Assembly: GCA_015698285.1 (NCBI GenBank) | Contig: CP048685.1 | Location: forward strand, 3,100,001 to 3,164,000 | Length of the DNA stretch: 64,000 nt | Source of the DNA: Candidatus Nitronauta litoralis | Lineage (GTDB): Bacteria; Nitrospinota; Nitrospinia; Nitrospinales; Nitrospinaceae | Direction of reading: 5' to 3' | Shown here: positions 36,994 to 46,416 of the stretch, piece after piece | How the letters are laid out: each line of letters starts with the position of its first letter | Numbering within the stretch: position 1 is the first letter of the stretch | Position numbers and translations under genes: made by a program | Notes under the pieces: model-generated | The model's database searches: none | The model's input: only the letters and a program-made list of their open reading frames with translations | What the model was told of the DNA's origin: nothing

Positions 36994-39372
36994 TCAGCAT
37001 TTAAACTGGCTGACCAGCTCTTGAAGTTCAGCTGCCATTTTGGACATTTCTGAGGCTGCAGTTTGAGTATTCGTCGCTCCTTCTGTGGTGCTCTTGGCTG
37101 CGACGGCAACACCGGATATGTTTTCGGAAATTTCCGAACTGCTACGCGCTGCTTCATTCACACTTCGACCAATTTCGTTGGTGGTCGCCGTCTGTTCTTC
37201 GACAGCGCTGGCGATTGTGCTGGAGATGTCACTGATTTTGTTGATAACGCCTGTGATTTGGCCGATTGAATCAACCGCATTTGACGTATCTTCCTGGATT
37301 GCCTGGATTTTCTGACTGATTTCCTCAGTCGCTTTGGCTGTTGCATTGGCCAGCTCTTTAACTTCGTTGGCCACAACTGCAAACCCTTTGCCTGCCTCTC
37401 CGGCCCTGGCTGCTTCGATGGTTGCATTCAAGGCAAGTAGGTTGGTTTGTTCGGCGATGGAATTGATCACCTTAATGACGTGTCCAATTTCTGCACTACT
37501 ATCACCAAGTTTGGAAACCTTTTCATTGGCAGTCTTGGCCATTTCAACAGCAGATGAGGCCACCTGGGCAGCTTGCGATGAACTCTCAGCAATTTCGCGA
37601 ATACTGGCGTTCATCTCTTCTGATGCCGCAGCCACCGCATTCATATTTTCGTTAACGGTAGTGGATGCATTGGTGACGACATCAGCCTGGGCAGAAGTCT
37701 CTTCCGCATTTCCTGACAACTGTTGACTCACTTCCGACATTTTGGAAGAGGAGTCCGTCAGGTAGTTTGAGTTTTGACCTATTCGAGCCATGCTTGTCCT
37801 CAGGGTTTTGAGGAAATTTGAAAGGCCCGCACCCATTTGTCCAATTGCATCGTTACCATTTACCATCACTTGTTTTGTCAAGTCACCACTAGCGGCAGCC
37901 TTGACGGTATCCAGCATTTGGTCTACCTTGGTTTGAAGTTCTACAGCCTGCTTCCGCTCGCGTTCTGTTATTTCTTTGCGCTCACGTGCTTGAACCAGCA
38001 TATCTCCAAGGGCGGTATGGAATTCTCCTTTCACTTCGAACTGGTCATTCTCCGTATTTCCCTGGAGGATTTCTTTTGAATGGTCCATGAAGCTTCTCAA
38101 CCCGGACATCAAACTATTGAATGATCCAAAAAGAATCCCCACCTCATCACGACTTGTTACTTCCAATTCTTCATGAGTCAGGTTTCCGTTACCAGCCTGT
38201 TCCATTGATTTGGCCATCTTTTGCATGGGTGTAATGACCATCTTGGAAAAGAATCCGGCAATTGCTATCAGGAAGGCAAGGCTAATACCTGTCGAGATAC
38301 CGACGGCATAGAAAATTTGATCCTGACTTTCCTTTGCCAACTGGGCAAATCTTGTGACGGCGGCGTCACTCGCCGTCCGTAGCTCGTTCCCAAGATTTAA
38401 AATGTCAAACTGAGCTTTTCGGTAAGGGTCTGAATTTGTTTCAGATTTGATCATCGAGTCAACAGCATTTGAAAAATTACCAAATAATCCTTCTACCCTG
38501 GTTAAATGGTTTTGAAGTTCAGGATCGTCAACCCTTTCGATTGAAGTGTATTCCGTCATTTTTAAATCCAGGGGAAATTCTCCGCCCTTTTGAACTGCCC
38601 TGAGAGTATCAACAAAAATCTTTTTTGCGTTATTAAACTCGGACATATTTGCATTCAGTTCAGATTTACCGACTCCGATGGCATTGGAATAGACCAGACG
38701 GTAGTTTCGGATTCCCAGCATATCACCTACTTTAAAATCTTTTCCTTTCATTGCAGTATGGCAACCTGCGCAGGCCTGAACTGTTGCAATATCTGCAGTA
38801 TAAAGGCCCATATAGAGTTTTCCGCTCTCCTCGTATACTTTAGAGAAGATCTTTTTGGGGTTTTTCTTTAAAAACCGGTTAGCTTCTTTGTCTAACGAGG
38901 TTGCTAATACCTGTTTGGGATTGATTGGGTCTTCTGAAATAATACTTACTGTAAAGTCCCGGCCTTCTCCGACTTTTTCATTGACCATACGTGTGAAAGT
39001 AGCAGGAAACGGAATGGCTGGATGGCCTTCATTATCGGGGTCCATACTGATCGGGAATTGGGTGGCTTTTACTGGTTTAACAACCATCTGCGTATAAGTA
39101 CCCCGCATTTTGGTTATAAAACGGTCCAAATCATTGGTCTGTTTTTCAATAGTCTTTTTTCGGCTTTGGGACATGCCATAACCCAGTACAGATTTAGACA
39201 TAGCCTGGGTCAACATTCTTTGTCGTCCGAGGGCGTTTGTTATCTTGGTGTCATCACTGGACTTCAACAGGTTTGATGTGATTGCCCACCCAGAACCAAT
39301 CAGCACTAGAAATAGAAGTGTAAAAGCTCCAAATATTTTTTTCTTTAATGAAAGATTTTTGATCATTTCCAT
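36994..39372 (-). CDS. Methyl-accepting chemotaxis protein with periplasmic c-heme domain (1)
   Basis: 792 residues. Membrane helix 1 at about 12-33, a large periplasmic sensor, helix 2 at about 353-376, HAMP, then the signalling domain to the end. The sensor resembles DUF3365/Tll0287-type heme domains ([15 protein letters not shown]) and has one c-heme site CAGCH at 201-205, so it probably senses redox state or a gas such as O2 or NO. The hairpin tip is canonical ([24 protein letters not shown]). It is transcribed alone with its own terminator. Its close relative at 40558-42993 sits with the chemosensory operon. Confidence 0.9.
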   Translation of the reverse strand: MEMIKNLSLKKKIFGAFTLLFLVLIGSGWAITSNLLKSSDDTKITNALGRQRMLTQAMSKSVLGYGMSQSRKKTIEKQTNDLDRFITKMRGTYTQMVVKPVKATQFPISMDPDNEGHPAIPFPATFTRMVNEKVGEGRDFTVSIISEDPINPKQVLATSLDKEANRFLKKNPKKIFSKVYEESGKLYMGLYTADIATVQACAGCHTAMKGKDFKVGDMLGIRNYRLVYSNAIGVGKSELNANMSEFNNAKKIFVDTLRAVQKGGEFPLDLKMTEYTSIERVDDPELQNHLTRVEGLFGNFSNAVDSMIKSETNSDPYRKAQFDILNLGNELRTASDAAVTRFAQLAKESQDQIFYAVGISTGISLAFLIAIAGFFSKMVITPMQKMAKSMEQAGNGNLTHEELEVTSRDEVGILFGSFNSLMSGLRSFMDHSKEILQGNTENDQFEVKGEFHTALGDMLVQARERKEITERERKQAVELQTKVDQMLDTVKAAASGDLTKQVMVNGNDAIGQMGAGLSNFLKTLRTSMARIGQNSNYLTDSSSKMSEVSQQLSGNAEETSAQADVVTNASTTVNENMNAVAAASEEMNASIREIAESSSQAAQVASSAVEMAKTANEKVSKLGDSSAEIGHVIKVINSIAEQTNLLALNATIEAARAGEAGKGFAVVANEVKELANATAKATEEISQKIQAIQEDTSNAVDSIGQITGVINKISDISSTIASAVEEQTATTNEIGRSVNEAARSSSEISENISGVAVAAKSTTEGATNTQTAASEMSKMAAELQELVSQFKC

Positions 39373-39791
39373 GGTAGCCTCATGTCCTCTTTTTCTTAAT
39401 GTTTGTTAGTCATGACCAGGAAAAATGTATAAAAAACGTGTCGAATCCCAACTGAAAAAATTCAATATAGATTTTTACCCGAAAAAATTTTCTCTCAATT
39501 GATGAAGTTAGTCTAAGGGCGTGAAATTCAAAATCAATGGAAAAATAATAAGAAATTTCAAGTTTTATTTTTATTTATAAAGATGTTTTTCTGGTTATTT
39601 GAACAGATAGATCCGTCCGTTTATTAATAAGCCCCTATGATTTGCCCTAAAAAATAAGCAAGTATAGGTTGTATAAGGGGTCCAGAATTTAAATTTTGTT
39701 ATAAAATTCCAAACAGAGGACATGGTTGTTAAATGAATTTTAACCTCTTATCTATGAGGAAAAAATCAGTTATTTAAACGTTAAGAACAGT
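39373..39791. other. Intergenic region, 419 bases
   Basis: AT-rich sequence between divergent genes. It should carry the promoters of the heme chemoreceptor (minus) and of the exported FGE-like protein (plus). No gene or clear repeat was seen. Confidence 0.3.
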
Positions 39792-40568
39792 TTGAGTTTG
39801 TATTCCCTATTTGTTGGAATTTTTCTTGTGAACGTATTTTTTGTGTCGCCTTTGTGGGCACAGGGTAAAAGTTCAGCAACATTGCTTTCGCCGTCAACCC
39901 AAATTGAATTTGTCAAAATTCCTGGAGGGTGTTTTATTATGGGAGACAATCATGGATATAAATATGAACAGCCAGAACATGAGGTGTGTGTTGATGAATT
40001 TTTTATCGGTCGTTATGAAGTTACCCAGAAGCAATGGCGTGCTTTGATGGGGCCAAACCAGGCCAGGTTTGTTGGTGATGAATTGCCCGCCCAAAGGATT
40101 TCCTGGAATGACGCTGTTGAATACATTCGTCGTTTGAATGAAAAGGAGAAAACAAACCGGTACCGACTCCCGACAGAGGCCGAATGGGAGCGGGCTGCCC
40201 GCGCGGGAACGAATACCCGATATTATTGGGGAGATGAAATCAGGAATGAATATGCCTGGTACTATGGTTCCTCGAAATTCACCGCACACCGGGTAGGAAC
40301 GGCACTTCCAAACGCTTTTGGATTATATGATATGTTGGGAAATGTCTGGGAGTGGGTGAGTGATTGGTACGATAGCAAGTATTTTAAACGAAGCCAAAAA
40401 GATAATCCGAAGGGCCCTGAATCCGGAACAATGCGAACACGTAGAGGGGGTTCCATGGCAAACCTGGCTTCTTATGTTCGCTCTGCCTCAAGGTACAGAA
40501 GCAAACCCGATAAGCGGCATTACATTTTTGGGTTCAGGCTGGCTCAGTCGGCTAATGTTACTGATTGA
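39792..40568 (+). CDS. Exported formylglycine-generating-enzyme-like (SUMF1) domain protein
   Basis: 258 residues from TTG 39792; no ATG precedes the signal peptide (VFFVSPLWAQG), so the start is uncertain. The domain is the FGE-sulfatase fold (FVKIPGGCFIMGD, RYEVTQKQW, YRLPTEAEWERAARAGT, NVWEWVSDWYD, RRGGSM). The Cys pair used by true formylglycine-generating enzymes near the C-terminus is not seen, so it is probably a binding or structural domain. It lies between two heme chemoreceptor genes and runs convergent to the second; the stops overlap. Confidence 0.82.
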   Translation: MSLYSLFVGIFLVNVFFVSPLWAQGKSSATLLSPSTQIEFVKIPGGCFIMGDNHGYKYEQPEHEVCVDEFFIGRYEVTQKQWRALMGPNQARFVGDELPAQRISWNDAVEYIRRLNEKEKTNRYRLPTEAEWERAARAGTNTRYYWGDEIRNEYAWYYGSSKFTAHRVGTALPNAFGLYDMLGNVWEWVSDWYDSKYFKRSQKDNPKGPESGTMRTRRGGSMANLASYVRSASRYRSKPDKRHYIFGFRLAQSANVTD

Positions 40569-42993
40569 TCTTGAAGCGCCCAACCAGGTTTTTTAAATGT
40601 GAGGACATCTCGGATAGCCTGTTTGTTACAGCAGATGTTTGTTTTATTGCCGCTGAAGACTGGCGGCTGCCATCAACTATTTCTTTCAGAGCAGAAAGAA
40701 CCTGTTCTGTCGCAGTCTTTTGTTGTTGGGTCGATAATGAAATCTGGGCCGCAGCATCGGCTGTGGTTTTGGCACCAGATACCAGATTTTCCAGCTCAGA
40801 TATAGTTTGAGCTGTTAACTCAGTTCCCGCCTTGATGTTTTTTGAACCCCGTTCTGAATTGACCACAAGTCGATTAATAGCTTGCTGAATTTCTTCGATT
40901 TTGTTTTCGATTTCTCCGGTTGATTCCATCACGTTATCTGCAAGACGGCGGATTTCGACTGCCACAACGCCAAATCGTTTTCCTGCCTCGCCTGCGCTGG
41001 AAGCTTCAATTGCCGCATTAAAAGCGATCAGTTTTGTTTGATCAGCGATGTTGTTGATGATTTCCATAACCTTTCCGATTTCTTCAGAGCGAGTTCCCAA
41101 TTCAACAATTTCACGAATGCTGACCTGATTGTCGTCAGATATGGTGTCCATTTTAATTTTCAGATTTTCCATTGCTTCCCTGCCCCGTTCCGATTCATGC
41201 AAGGCGTTATTCGATATTTCGGCAACTGCGTTTGCATTATCGGCCACTTGGGAAGAGGAAATGGAAAGTTCTTCAACTGTTGTTGAAATCTCTGTGACCG
41301 AAGTGGATTGTTGAGCAGCTACCGCAGCTTGATCCTGCACGGAGGCTGAAATTTCACTGGAAGAGATTGCCAGTTCATTTGCGTTATTTGAGATTTCCTG
41401 CATGCTGTCCACCAGCTTTTCAAAAAACTGAATTAACCCTTCTCCCATTTGACCGATTGGTGACTCCCCTGTTACCGTAACCTTGTGGGTCAGGTCTCCC
41501 TTGGCAGCAGCGCTTACCACTTCCAGGATACTGTTAACCTTTTTCTGGAGTTCTTCTGCCTGACGGTGGCGTTCTTCAGACATTTCCTTGAATAAACGGT
41601 CGGCTTCCTGTTTATCACGCAACTCTTTCGTCATTTGCCCAAAAGCGTGAGCAAGGTCACCTTTCATTTCATATTGTTTGGAGAGGTTGCCTGCGGCGAT
41701 GTCTTCTGCCTGATTGACTACCTCCTTCATTGTGTCGAGCAAAGTGTTATAAATATCCTGGAGGGTGCCTATCTCATCAGACGAATTCACATGAAGTTTG
41801 TCCTGAACAAAGTTTCCTTTAGAGATTTCCTTGAGTTGTGTGGAAACATTGAGGATTGGACGTACAATTTTTGCTGCGAAATAGTAATAAATTCCCATGA
41901 TAATCAGGACAGTAAGGATTATGGCACTGATGACAGTCCATCGGATTGTGACTTGATTCTGGTTCGATAGGGCAGTGTATTGAGTTACCAGATCATCGCT
42001 GAGTTTCCTCAAATCGTTAGATGACACCACAATGGATTGCTGGGCTTTTCGGTAAGGAAGTGAATTGACTTCAGAGCTCATCAGGGAATTGACGTGGTTC
42101 ACAAACTCCTTGAATTGGCGGATGACTTCCCTGATTTTATTTTGAATAACTTCATTGTCTATGGCATTGACTGCCTTAAAGTGGGTCATTGCCAGATCTT
42201 CGGGATATTCTCCTCCGTTTTTCATTGCTGAAATTGTGCGGTCGAAAACTTCTTTGGCGCGTTGATACTCTTCCAGACTCGGGTTGAGCTCCTCTTTTCC
42301 CAGGCTGATGTCTTCTGAAAACATCAGATAAAATTTCCGAATCCCCATCAACTCGCCAACCTTGAATGGTTTGCCTTTTAGAGCAGAATGGCATTCCGCA
42401 CAGGCTTTTACTGTGGCTCGATCAGATGAATAAAGCCCTATGTAAAGGCGGCTGTCTTCTTCAAATACCTTGCTGTATATTTTTTCAGGTGAGGCCGTTA
42501 GGAATTCATAAGCCTTTTTGTCCATTTCCGTTTTGAGGCCCTTTTGGGGATTGATCGGATCCTTGTTGATAATATCGATTTTATAAAACTGGTTTTCTCC
42601 AAATTTCTCATTCACCATTCGGGTGAAAGTTGCAGGGAAGGGGATCGCCGGGTGTGCTTCGGAGCTCGGGTCCATACTGATTCCAAGGTTGACCTTTTTT
42701 GCGGCGCTGACTATATCTTCGGTAAAGATCGCCCTCATTTGGGTTATATAGTGATTCAGGGATTCGACATTTTGTTCAATCGTCCGGCGCCGGCTTTTTG
42801 CCATGGCATTGCTTAAAGCGGATTTACCCATGGCCTGGCTGAGCATACGCTGACGACCAAGTGCGTTGGTGATGTCAGCATCTTCTGCCGCATTGTTCAG
42901 CGAATTGAAAATTACCGCACCTGAGACGATTACGACTGCTCCCATGACGGCAAACATGATAAAGACCTTTTGCTTGATAGAGAGATTATTCAT
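40558..42993 (-). CDS. Methyl-accepting chemotaxis protein with periplasmic c-heme domain (2)
   Basis: 811 residues, same build as the 36994-39372 receptor. Helix 1 at about 8-30, periplasmic DUF3365-like sensor with heme site CAECH (198-202), helix 2 at about 350-373, HAMP and signalling domain. Its tip differs from the first (DQTKLIAFNAAIEASSAGEAGKRF), the form I associate with non-flagellar chemosensory systems. It follows the CheW-like gene by 154 bases on the same strand and is the natural receptor for the CheA operon. Confidence 0.9.
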   Translation of the reverse strand: MNNLSIKQKVFIMFAVMGAVVIVSGAVIFNSLNNAAEDADITNALGRQRMLSQAMGKSALSNAMAKSRRRTIEQNVESLNHYITQMRAIFTEDIVSAAKKVNLGISMDPSSEAHPAIPFPATFTRMVNEKFGENQFYKIDIINKDPINPQKGLKTEMDKKAYEFLTASPEKIYSKVFEEDSRLYIGLYSSDRATVKACAECHSALKGKPFKVGELMGIRKFYLMFSEDISLGKEELNPSLEEYQRAKEVFDRTISAMKNGGEYPEDLAMTHFKAVNAIDNEVIQNKIREVIRQFKEFVNHVNSLMSSEVNSLPYRKAQQSIVVSSNDLRKLSDDLVTQYTALSNQNQVTIRWTVISAIILTVLIIMGIYYYFAAKIVRPILNVSTQLKEISKGNFVQDKLHVNSSDEIGTLQDIYNTLLDTMKEVVNQAEDIAAGNLSKQYEMKGDLAHAFGQMTKELRDKQEADRLFKEMSEERHRQAEELQKKVNSILEVVSAAAKGDLTHKVTVTGESPIGQMGEGLIQFFEKLVDSMQEISNNANELAISSSEISASVQDQAAVAAQQSTSVTEISTTVEELSISSSQVADNANAVAEISNNALHESERGREAMENLKIKMDTISDDNQVSIREIVELGTRSEEIGKVMEIINNIADQTKLIAFNAAIEASSAGEAGKRFGVVAVEIRRLADNVMESTGEIENKIEEIQQAINRLVVNSERGSKNIKAGTELTAQTISELENLVSGAKTTADAAAQISLSTQQQKTATEQVLSALKEIVDGSRQSSAAIKQTSAVTNRLSEMSSHLKNLVGRFKINQ

Positions 42994-43147
42994 CTCTTGG
43001 GGTCTCCCGGGGATGATTGAATGAAGGGTAATTCCTTGACTATTCCAGCTCTACAGGCAATAACGAATAAACTGAATGTATGATTCAGGGATTGAAAAGC
43101 CACCCTGGATGAACTCGTTCTTACTTGAATATCGGGGCCATAAATTA

Positions 43148-43585
43148 CTAATTCCATACTTCCTCTTGTTGAGACAGGCACCCGGCGGCCAGTTTGTGGC
43201 AATCGATCAGCAGGACGGGCTCTTTCTTTTCCAGGCTGATCCCCCACAGCCAGAGATGTTGTCGGACTTTTTCCACGATAAAGGGAAAAGACCTTATGGC
43301 CTCAATGGGGATATAAGCAATGTCCTGGGGTTGATCGATCTGTAAAGCTACCGTATTTCCCTGAAAATGAATGGTAATCACATGTGGGTCTTTATACACC
43401 AATGGACTGGCAGTTAATGGCATCAAACGGTCAAGCAGGAACACTTCCACGTCCGGATGTGTCCAATGGTCGCCTTCGACCAATTCATCAATCTGCTCAA
43501 GGTCAGTCGCAAACAGGGTGTCATGCATTCTAAACACCAGGGCTTGAAAACCTTCTATTTGTAATTTTTGAAGAGCTGTTGTCAT
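43148..43585 (-). CDS. CheW-like protein, divergent
   Basis: 145 residues. It starts like a CheW domain (ALVFRMHDTLFATDLEQIDELVEG), and the middle includes AYIPIEAIRSFPF and IDCHKLAAGCL. The domain is short and lacks the classic CheW hydrophobic core motifs, so it could be an adaptor that binds the receptor or CheA. It lies 19 bases after cheW and precedes the receptor gene. Confidence 0.6.
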   Translation of the reverse strand: MTTALQKLQIEGFQALVFRMHDTLFATDLEQIDELVEGDHWTHPDVEVFLLDRLMPLTASPLVYKDPHVITIHFQGNTVALQIDQPQDIAYIPIEAIRSFPFIVEKVRQHLWLWGISLEKKEPVLLIDCHKLAAGCLSQQEEVWN

Positions 43586-43604
43586 CGATTGCCTTTATAA
43601 AAAC

Positions 43605-44135
43605 TCAATCCGCATTCTTTTCTGTTATTTTTTCGAAAAGTTTACCGGCGTCAAGCAAGGTAACGTTGTGATGGCGGTATGAAAACTCTCCATCGACAAA
43701 ATAACGTATTGTGTCATTCAAGGTTGAGATAGGTTTCTGTATCGATTCTTTTGGAGCGTCCAGAACATCCTGGACCGTATCTACCAGAATACCTGACCGT
43801 ATTCCATTTTTTTCTGCAATAACAATCCGACTGTCCACACCTGTTTCTGTGGGCGGTTGCCCCATAAATAAATTTACATCTATGACAGATTGAATGTCCC
43901 CCCGGACGTTTATGATCCCAAGAATGAAAGGGGGAGTGGCGGGAACCCGGACTATTTTCAAGACGGTCAAAATTTCCTTCACGCTATCGCCATGGAGTGC
44001 ATAGTAATGACTCCCAAGGGTGAAAATAACAAGCTTGACCTTTTCCTCTTCCTTCTGAACATCAAGGGTTTGGTCCTTGCGCTTGTGGATTTCCTCAAGG
44101 ATTCGATCGCTTTTAAAATTTTCTGTTTCTTCCAT
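43605..44135 (-). CDS. cheW: CheW adaptor protein
   Basis: 176 residues from ATG 44135 (MEETENFK). The frame is open further upstream into the cyclase gene, but those residues are not CheW-like. CheW links receptors to CheA. An N-terminal charged segment (about 40 residues) leads to the CheW domain (VKLVIFTLGSHYYALHGDSVKEIL, PFILGIINVRGDIQSVIDV, GILVDTVQDVL). It lies between the cyclase and CheW-like genes in the operon. Confidence 0.92.
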   Translation of the reverse strand: MEETENFKSDRILEEIHKRKDQTLDVQKEEEKVKLVIFTLGSHYYALHGDSVKEILTVLKIVRVPATPPFILGIINVRGDIQSVIDVNLFMGQPPTETGVDSRIVIAEKNGIRSGILVDTVQDVLDAPKESIQKPISTLNDTIRYFVDGEFSYRHHNVTLLDAGKLFEKITEKNAD

Positions 44136-44163
44136 CGATTTAATTGTCGTTTTAAATTTCCAG

Positions 44164-46416
44164 TTATTTTGAACGCATTTCCCAGGCACCATCCCAATCA
44201 AAAGCCGGTGGGTTGTTTTGGAAAAACTCGGACCTTTCTCTATAAACAATTGCGGCACGATCCTGCGGATTTATTTCACTGGCACGCATAAAACAACGAA
44301 TGGCACCCTGCCAATCTCTGGATTGGTATAAGCCAAGTCCTTCCTGAAAAACCCCAAAACTTTCATCCAGACGTAGGGAACTGTTGTTATCGTAAAAACC
44401 AAGGACCTCGTAAATTATAACGGGCTTTGTCTTTCCTTTCACCTTGATCCAGTCCAATTTGCGTGTTCGATAGTTTTCCTTTAATTTTCTAAATGTATTT
44501 TCACTGATTAAAATATTGGTGCCGAAATATTTATTCAATCCTTCCAGACGGGAAGCCAGGTTGACTCCGTCTCCAATACAGGTGTAATCCATCCTTTTTT
44601 CGGATCCGATGTTTCCGGAAAGAACTTCATCTGTATTGATTCCTATTCCCATGGCTATTGGATCTTTTCCCAATTCAACCCGGCTTTTATTTAATCCTTC
44701 CAGGGAGTTCACCATGTTGATGGCTGCTTTTACCGCAAAGTCCGCATCCTGTCCACTTTTGAATGGGGCTCCAAAGACCGCAAGGATGGCATCCCCTATG
44801 TATTTATCAAGGATTCCATTGCATTGGAAAATCTGATCAACCATCACGGTGAAATATTCGTTGAGCATTGTTACTGTTTCCTTTGCTCCAAGTTTTTCTG
44901 TGATAGTGGTGAAATCCCGAATATCCGAAAATAAGATAGACGCTTCCTGTATCTGTCCCCCCAGCATGGATTGACCGCCTTCCAATAACTTGTCCGCCAG
45001 TTCTTTGGTCATATAACGCGCCAGGGTGCCTTTCACTCTTTTTTCTGTCGTGATGTCTTCAAGCACCAGCATGGTTCCGATCAGTTGCTGTTTGAAATTT
45101 TTTAGAGGAACAAATGTAAGGTTCATGGGTACTCGCTTATCCTCTTCCAGCGTGATTTCGGCATCCATGACTATGGAAGGTCGTCTGGACTTTACTACTC
45201 CATCAACCTTGTCCAGAATCCAGTGGTTTGGGCCACTGCAAAAATCGTCGAGTTTTCTGCTGATAAGTTGTTCAAGTTTTAAGTCAAGAATTCTCTGTGC
45301 AGCCGCGTTGGCAGTTATGATTCGGTAATCGCTATCCAGGGTGATTACCCCGTTGGTGAGGCTTTCCAGGACATTTTCATTGTAGTTTTTTATATTGAGG
45401 ACTTCTTCAAGCAGTCGCTCCGTCTTTTCTTCCAGCCTTAGATTATTCAGGGCGACTGCAGCTTGTGAGGCCAGTGATTGCACAACCTCGAGGTGTGAAT
45501 CAGAAAATGGAATAATTTTCCCCGTTGATAAATCCGTGGCATTGAGCAATTGTAAGACTCCCTGCACTTCGTTGAAACGATCCACCATTGGCACAACCAG
45601 CATCGACTGTGATCGGTAATTGGAAGTCCTGTCAAAATTTTTGGGTCCAGTGAAATCGAACAGCTCTGATTCATAAACATCCGGAATGTTGACCGGTTTT
45701 TTATTTATCGCGACATAACCGGAAACATTGGATTCCCTGATATCCAAGGGGGGGAACTCGATTTTCCCCCCTGACTTTCCCCCCAGGAAGACATTCAGTG
45801 TTCGGTTTTGCACAATTTTAAATTCAAGTTTTCCATTTTCTACAAGGTACAAAGTCCCAGCGTCAGCGTTGGTGAGGGATCTTCCATGGGTGATGATGAT
45901 TTCCATGAGAGAGGGGAAGTTTTTTTCAGATGAAACCGCCAACCCGATCTCGGTCATGGTTTCAACAATGGTTCCAAGTTCCTGATTTTTTTTCGTGATG
46001 TCGAGTAGGAGCTGGCGGTTTTGGTCTACGATCCGTTTTTTCTCCAGGACCTGTTCAATGGAAAGAAGGACTGTATCCTGGAGGTTCTCATCTTTTAAAA
46101 GATAATCATTGGCCCCCAGGTTGATCGCCTCTATAGCCACTGCGACTTCATTATTTCCGGACAAAACGATAATTGGAATTTCTGAGTTTTCCTCGGTGCG
46201 CAACTTGCGGATAAGTCCTAATCCATCGAGGACCGGCATGTGGATGTCGGAAATAATAACGTCCAAACCGGATTCTGAATTGATCAGGTTTATTCCTTCC
46301 TGGCCATTCTCCGCTGTAACCACCAGGTATCCTGAAGATTCGAGGATATCAGCGAGGATATCTCGAACAAAAGAGTCGTCATCGACTACAAGTATTTTGA
46401 TAGTTTGATTATTCAT
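44164..46416 (-). CDS. Receiver-GAF-PAS class III adenylate cyclase with C-terminal TPR
   Basis: 750 residues, soluble. Domains in order: receiver (1-125; phospho-Asp57 in ISDIHMP), GAF (about 150-330), PAS (about 340-450), class III cyclase (about 480-660), and a short TPR-like tail (FQEGLGLYQSRDWQGAIRCF). The two metal Asp are in LFSDIRDFT and KYIGDAILAVFG. Lys in DKYIGD and Asp in MDYTCIGD are the pair that selects ATP, so cAMP is the expected product. It overlaps cheA by four bases, so the receiver is very likely phosphorylated by that CheA. Confidence 0.92.
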   Translation of the reverse strand: MNNQTIKILVVDDDSFVRDILADILESSGYLVVTAENGQEGINLINSESGLDVIISDIHMPVLDGLGLIRKLRTEENSEIPIIVLSGNNEVAVAIEAINLGANDYLLKDENLQDTVLLSIEQVLEKKRIVDQNRQLLLDITKKNQELGTIVETMTEIGLAVSSEKNFPSLMEIIITHGRSLTNADAGTLYLVENGKLEFKIVQNRTLNVFLGGKSGGKIEFPPLDIRESNVSGYVAINKKPVNIPDVYESELFDFTGPKNFDRTSNYRSQSMLVVPMVDRFNEVQGVLQLLNATDLSTGKIIPFSDSHLEVVQSLASQAAVALNNLRLEEKTERLLEEVLNIKNYNENVLESLTNGVITLDSDYRIITANAAAQRILDLKLEQLISRKLDDFCSGPNHWILDKVDGVVKSRRPSIVMDAEITLEEDKRVPMNLTFVPLKNFKQQLIGTMLVLEDITTEKRVKGTLARYMTKELADKLLEGGQSMLGGQIQEASILFSDIRDFTTITEKLGAKETVTMLNEYFTVMVDQIFQCNGILDKYIGDAILAVFGAPFKSGQDADFAVKAAINMVNSLEGLNKSRVELGKDPIAMGIGINTDEVLSGNIGSEKRMDYTCIGDGVNLASRLEGLNKYFGTNILISENTFRKLKENYRTRKLDWIKVKGKTKPVIIYEVLGFYDNNSSLRLDESFGVFQEGLGLYQSRDWQGAIRCFMRASEINPQDRAAIVYRERSEFFQNNPPAFDWDGAWEMRSK

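Noticed and set aside
39792-40568. Active formylglycine-generating enzyme
   Set aside because: The C-terminal active-site Cys pair is not seen; only the fold is supported.
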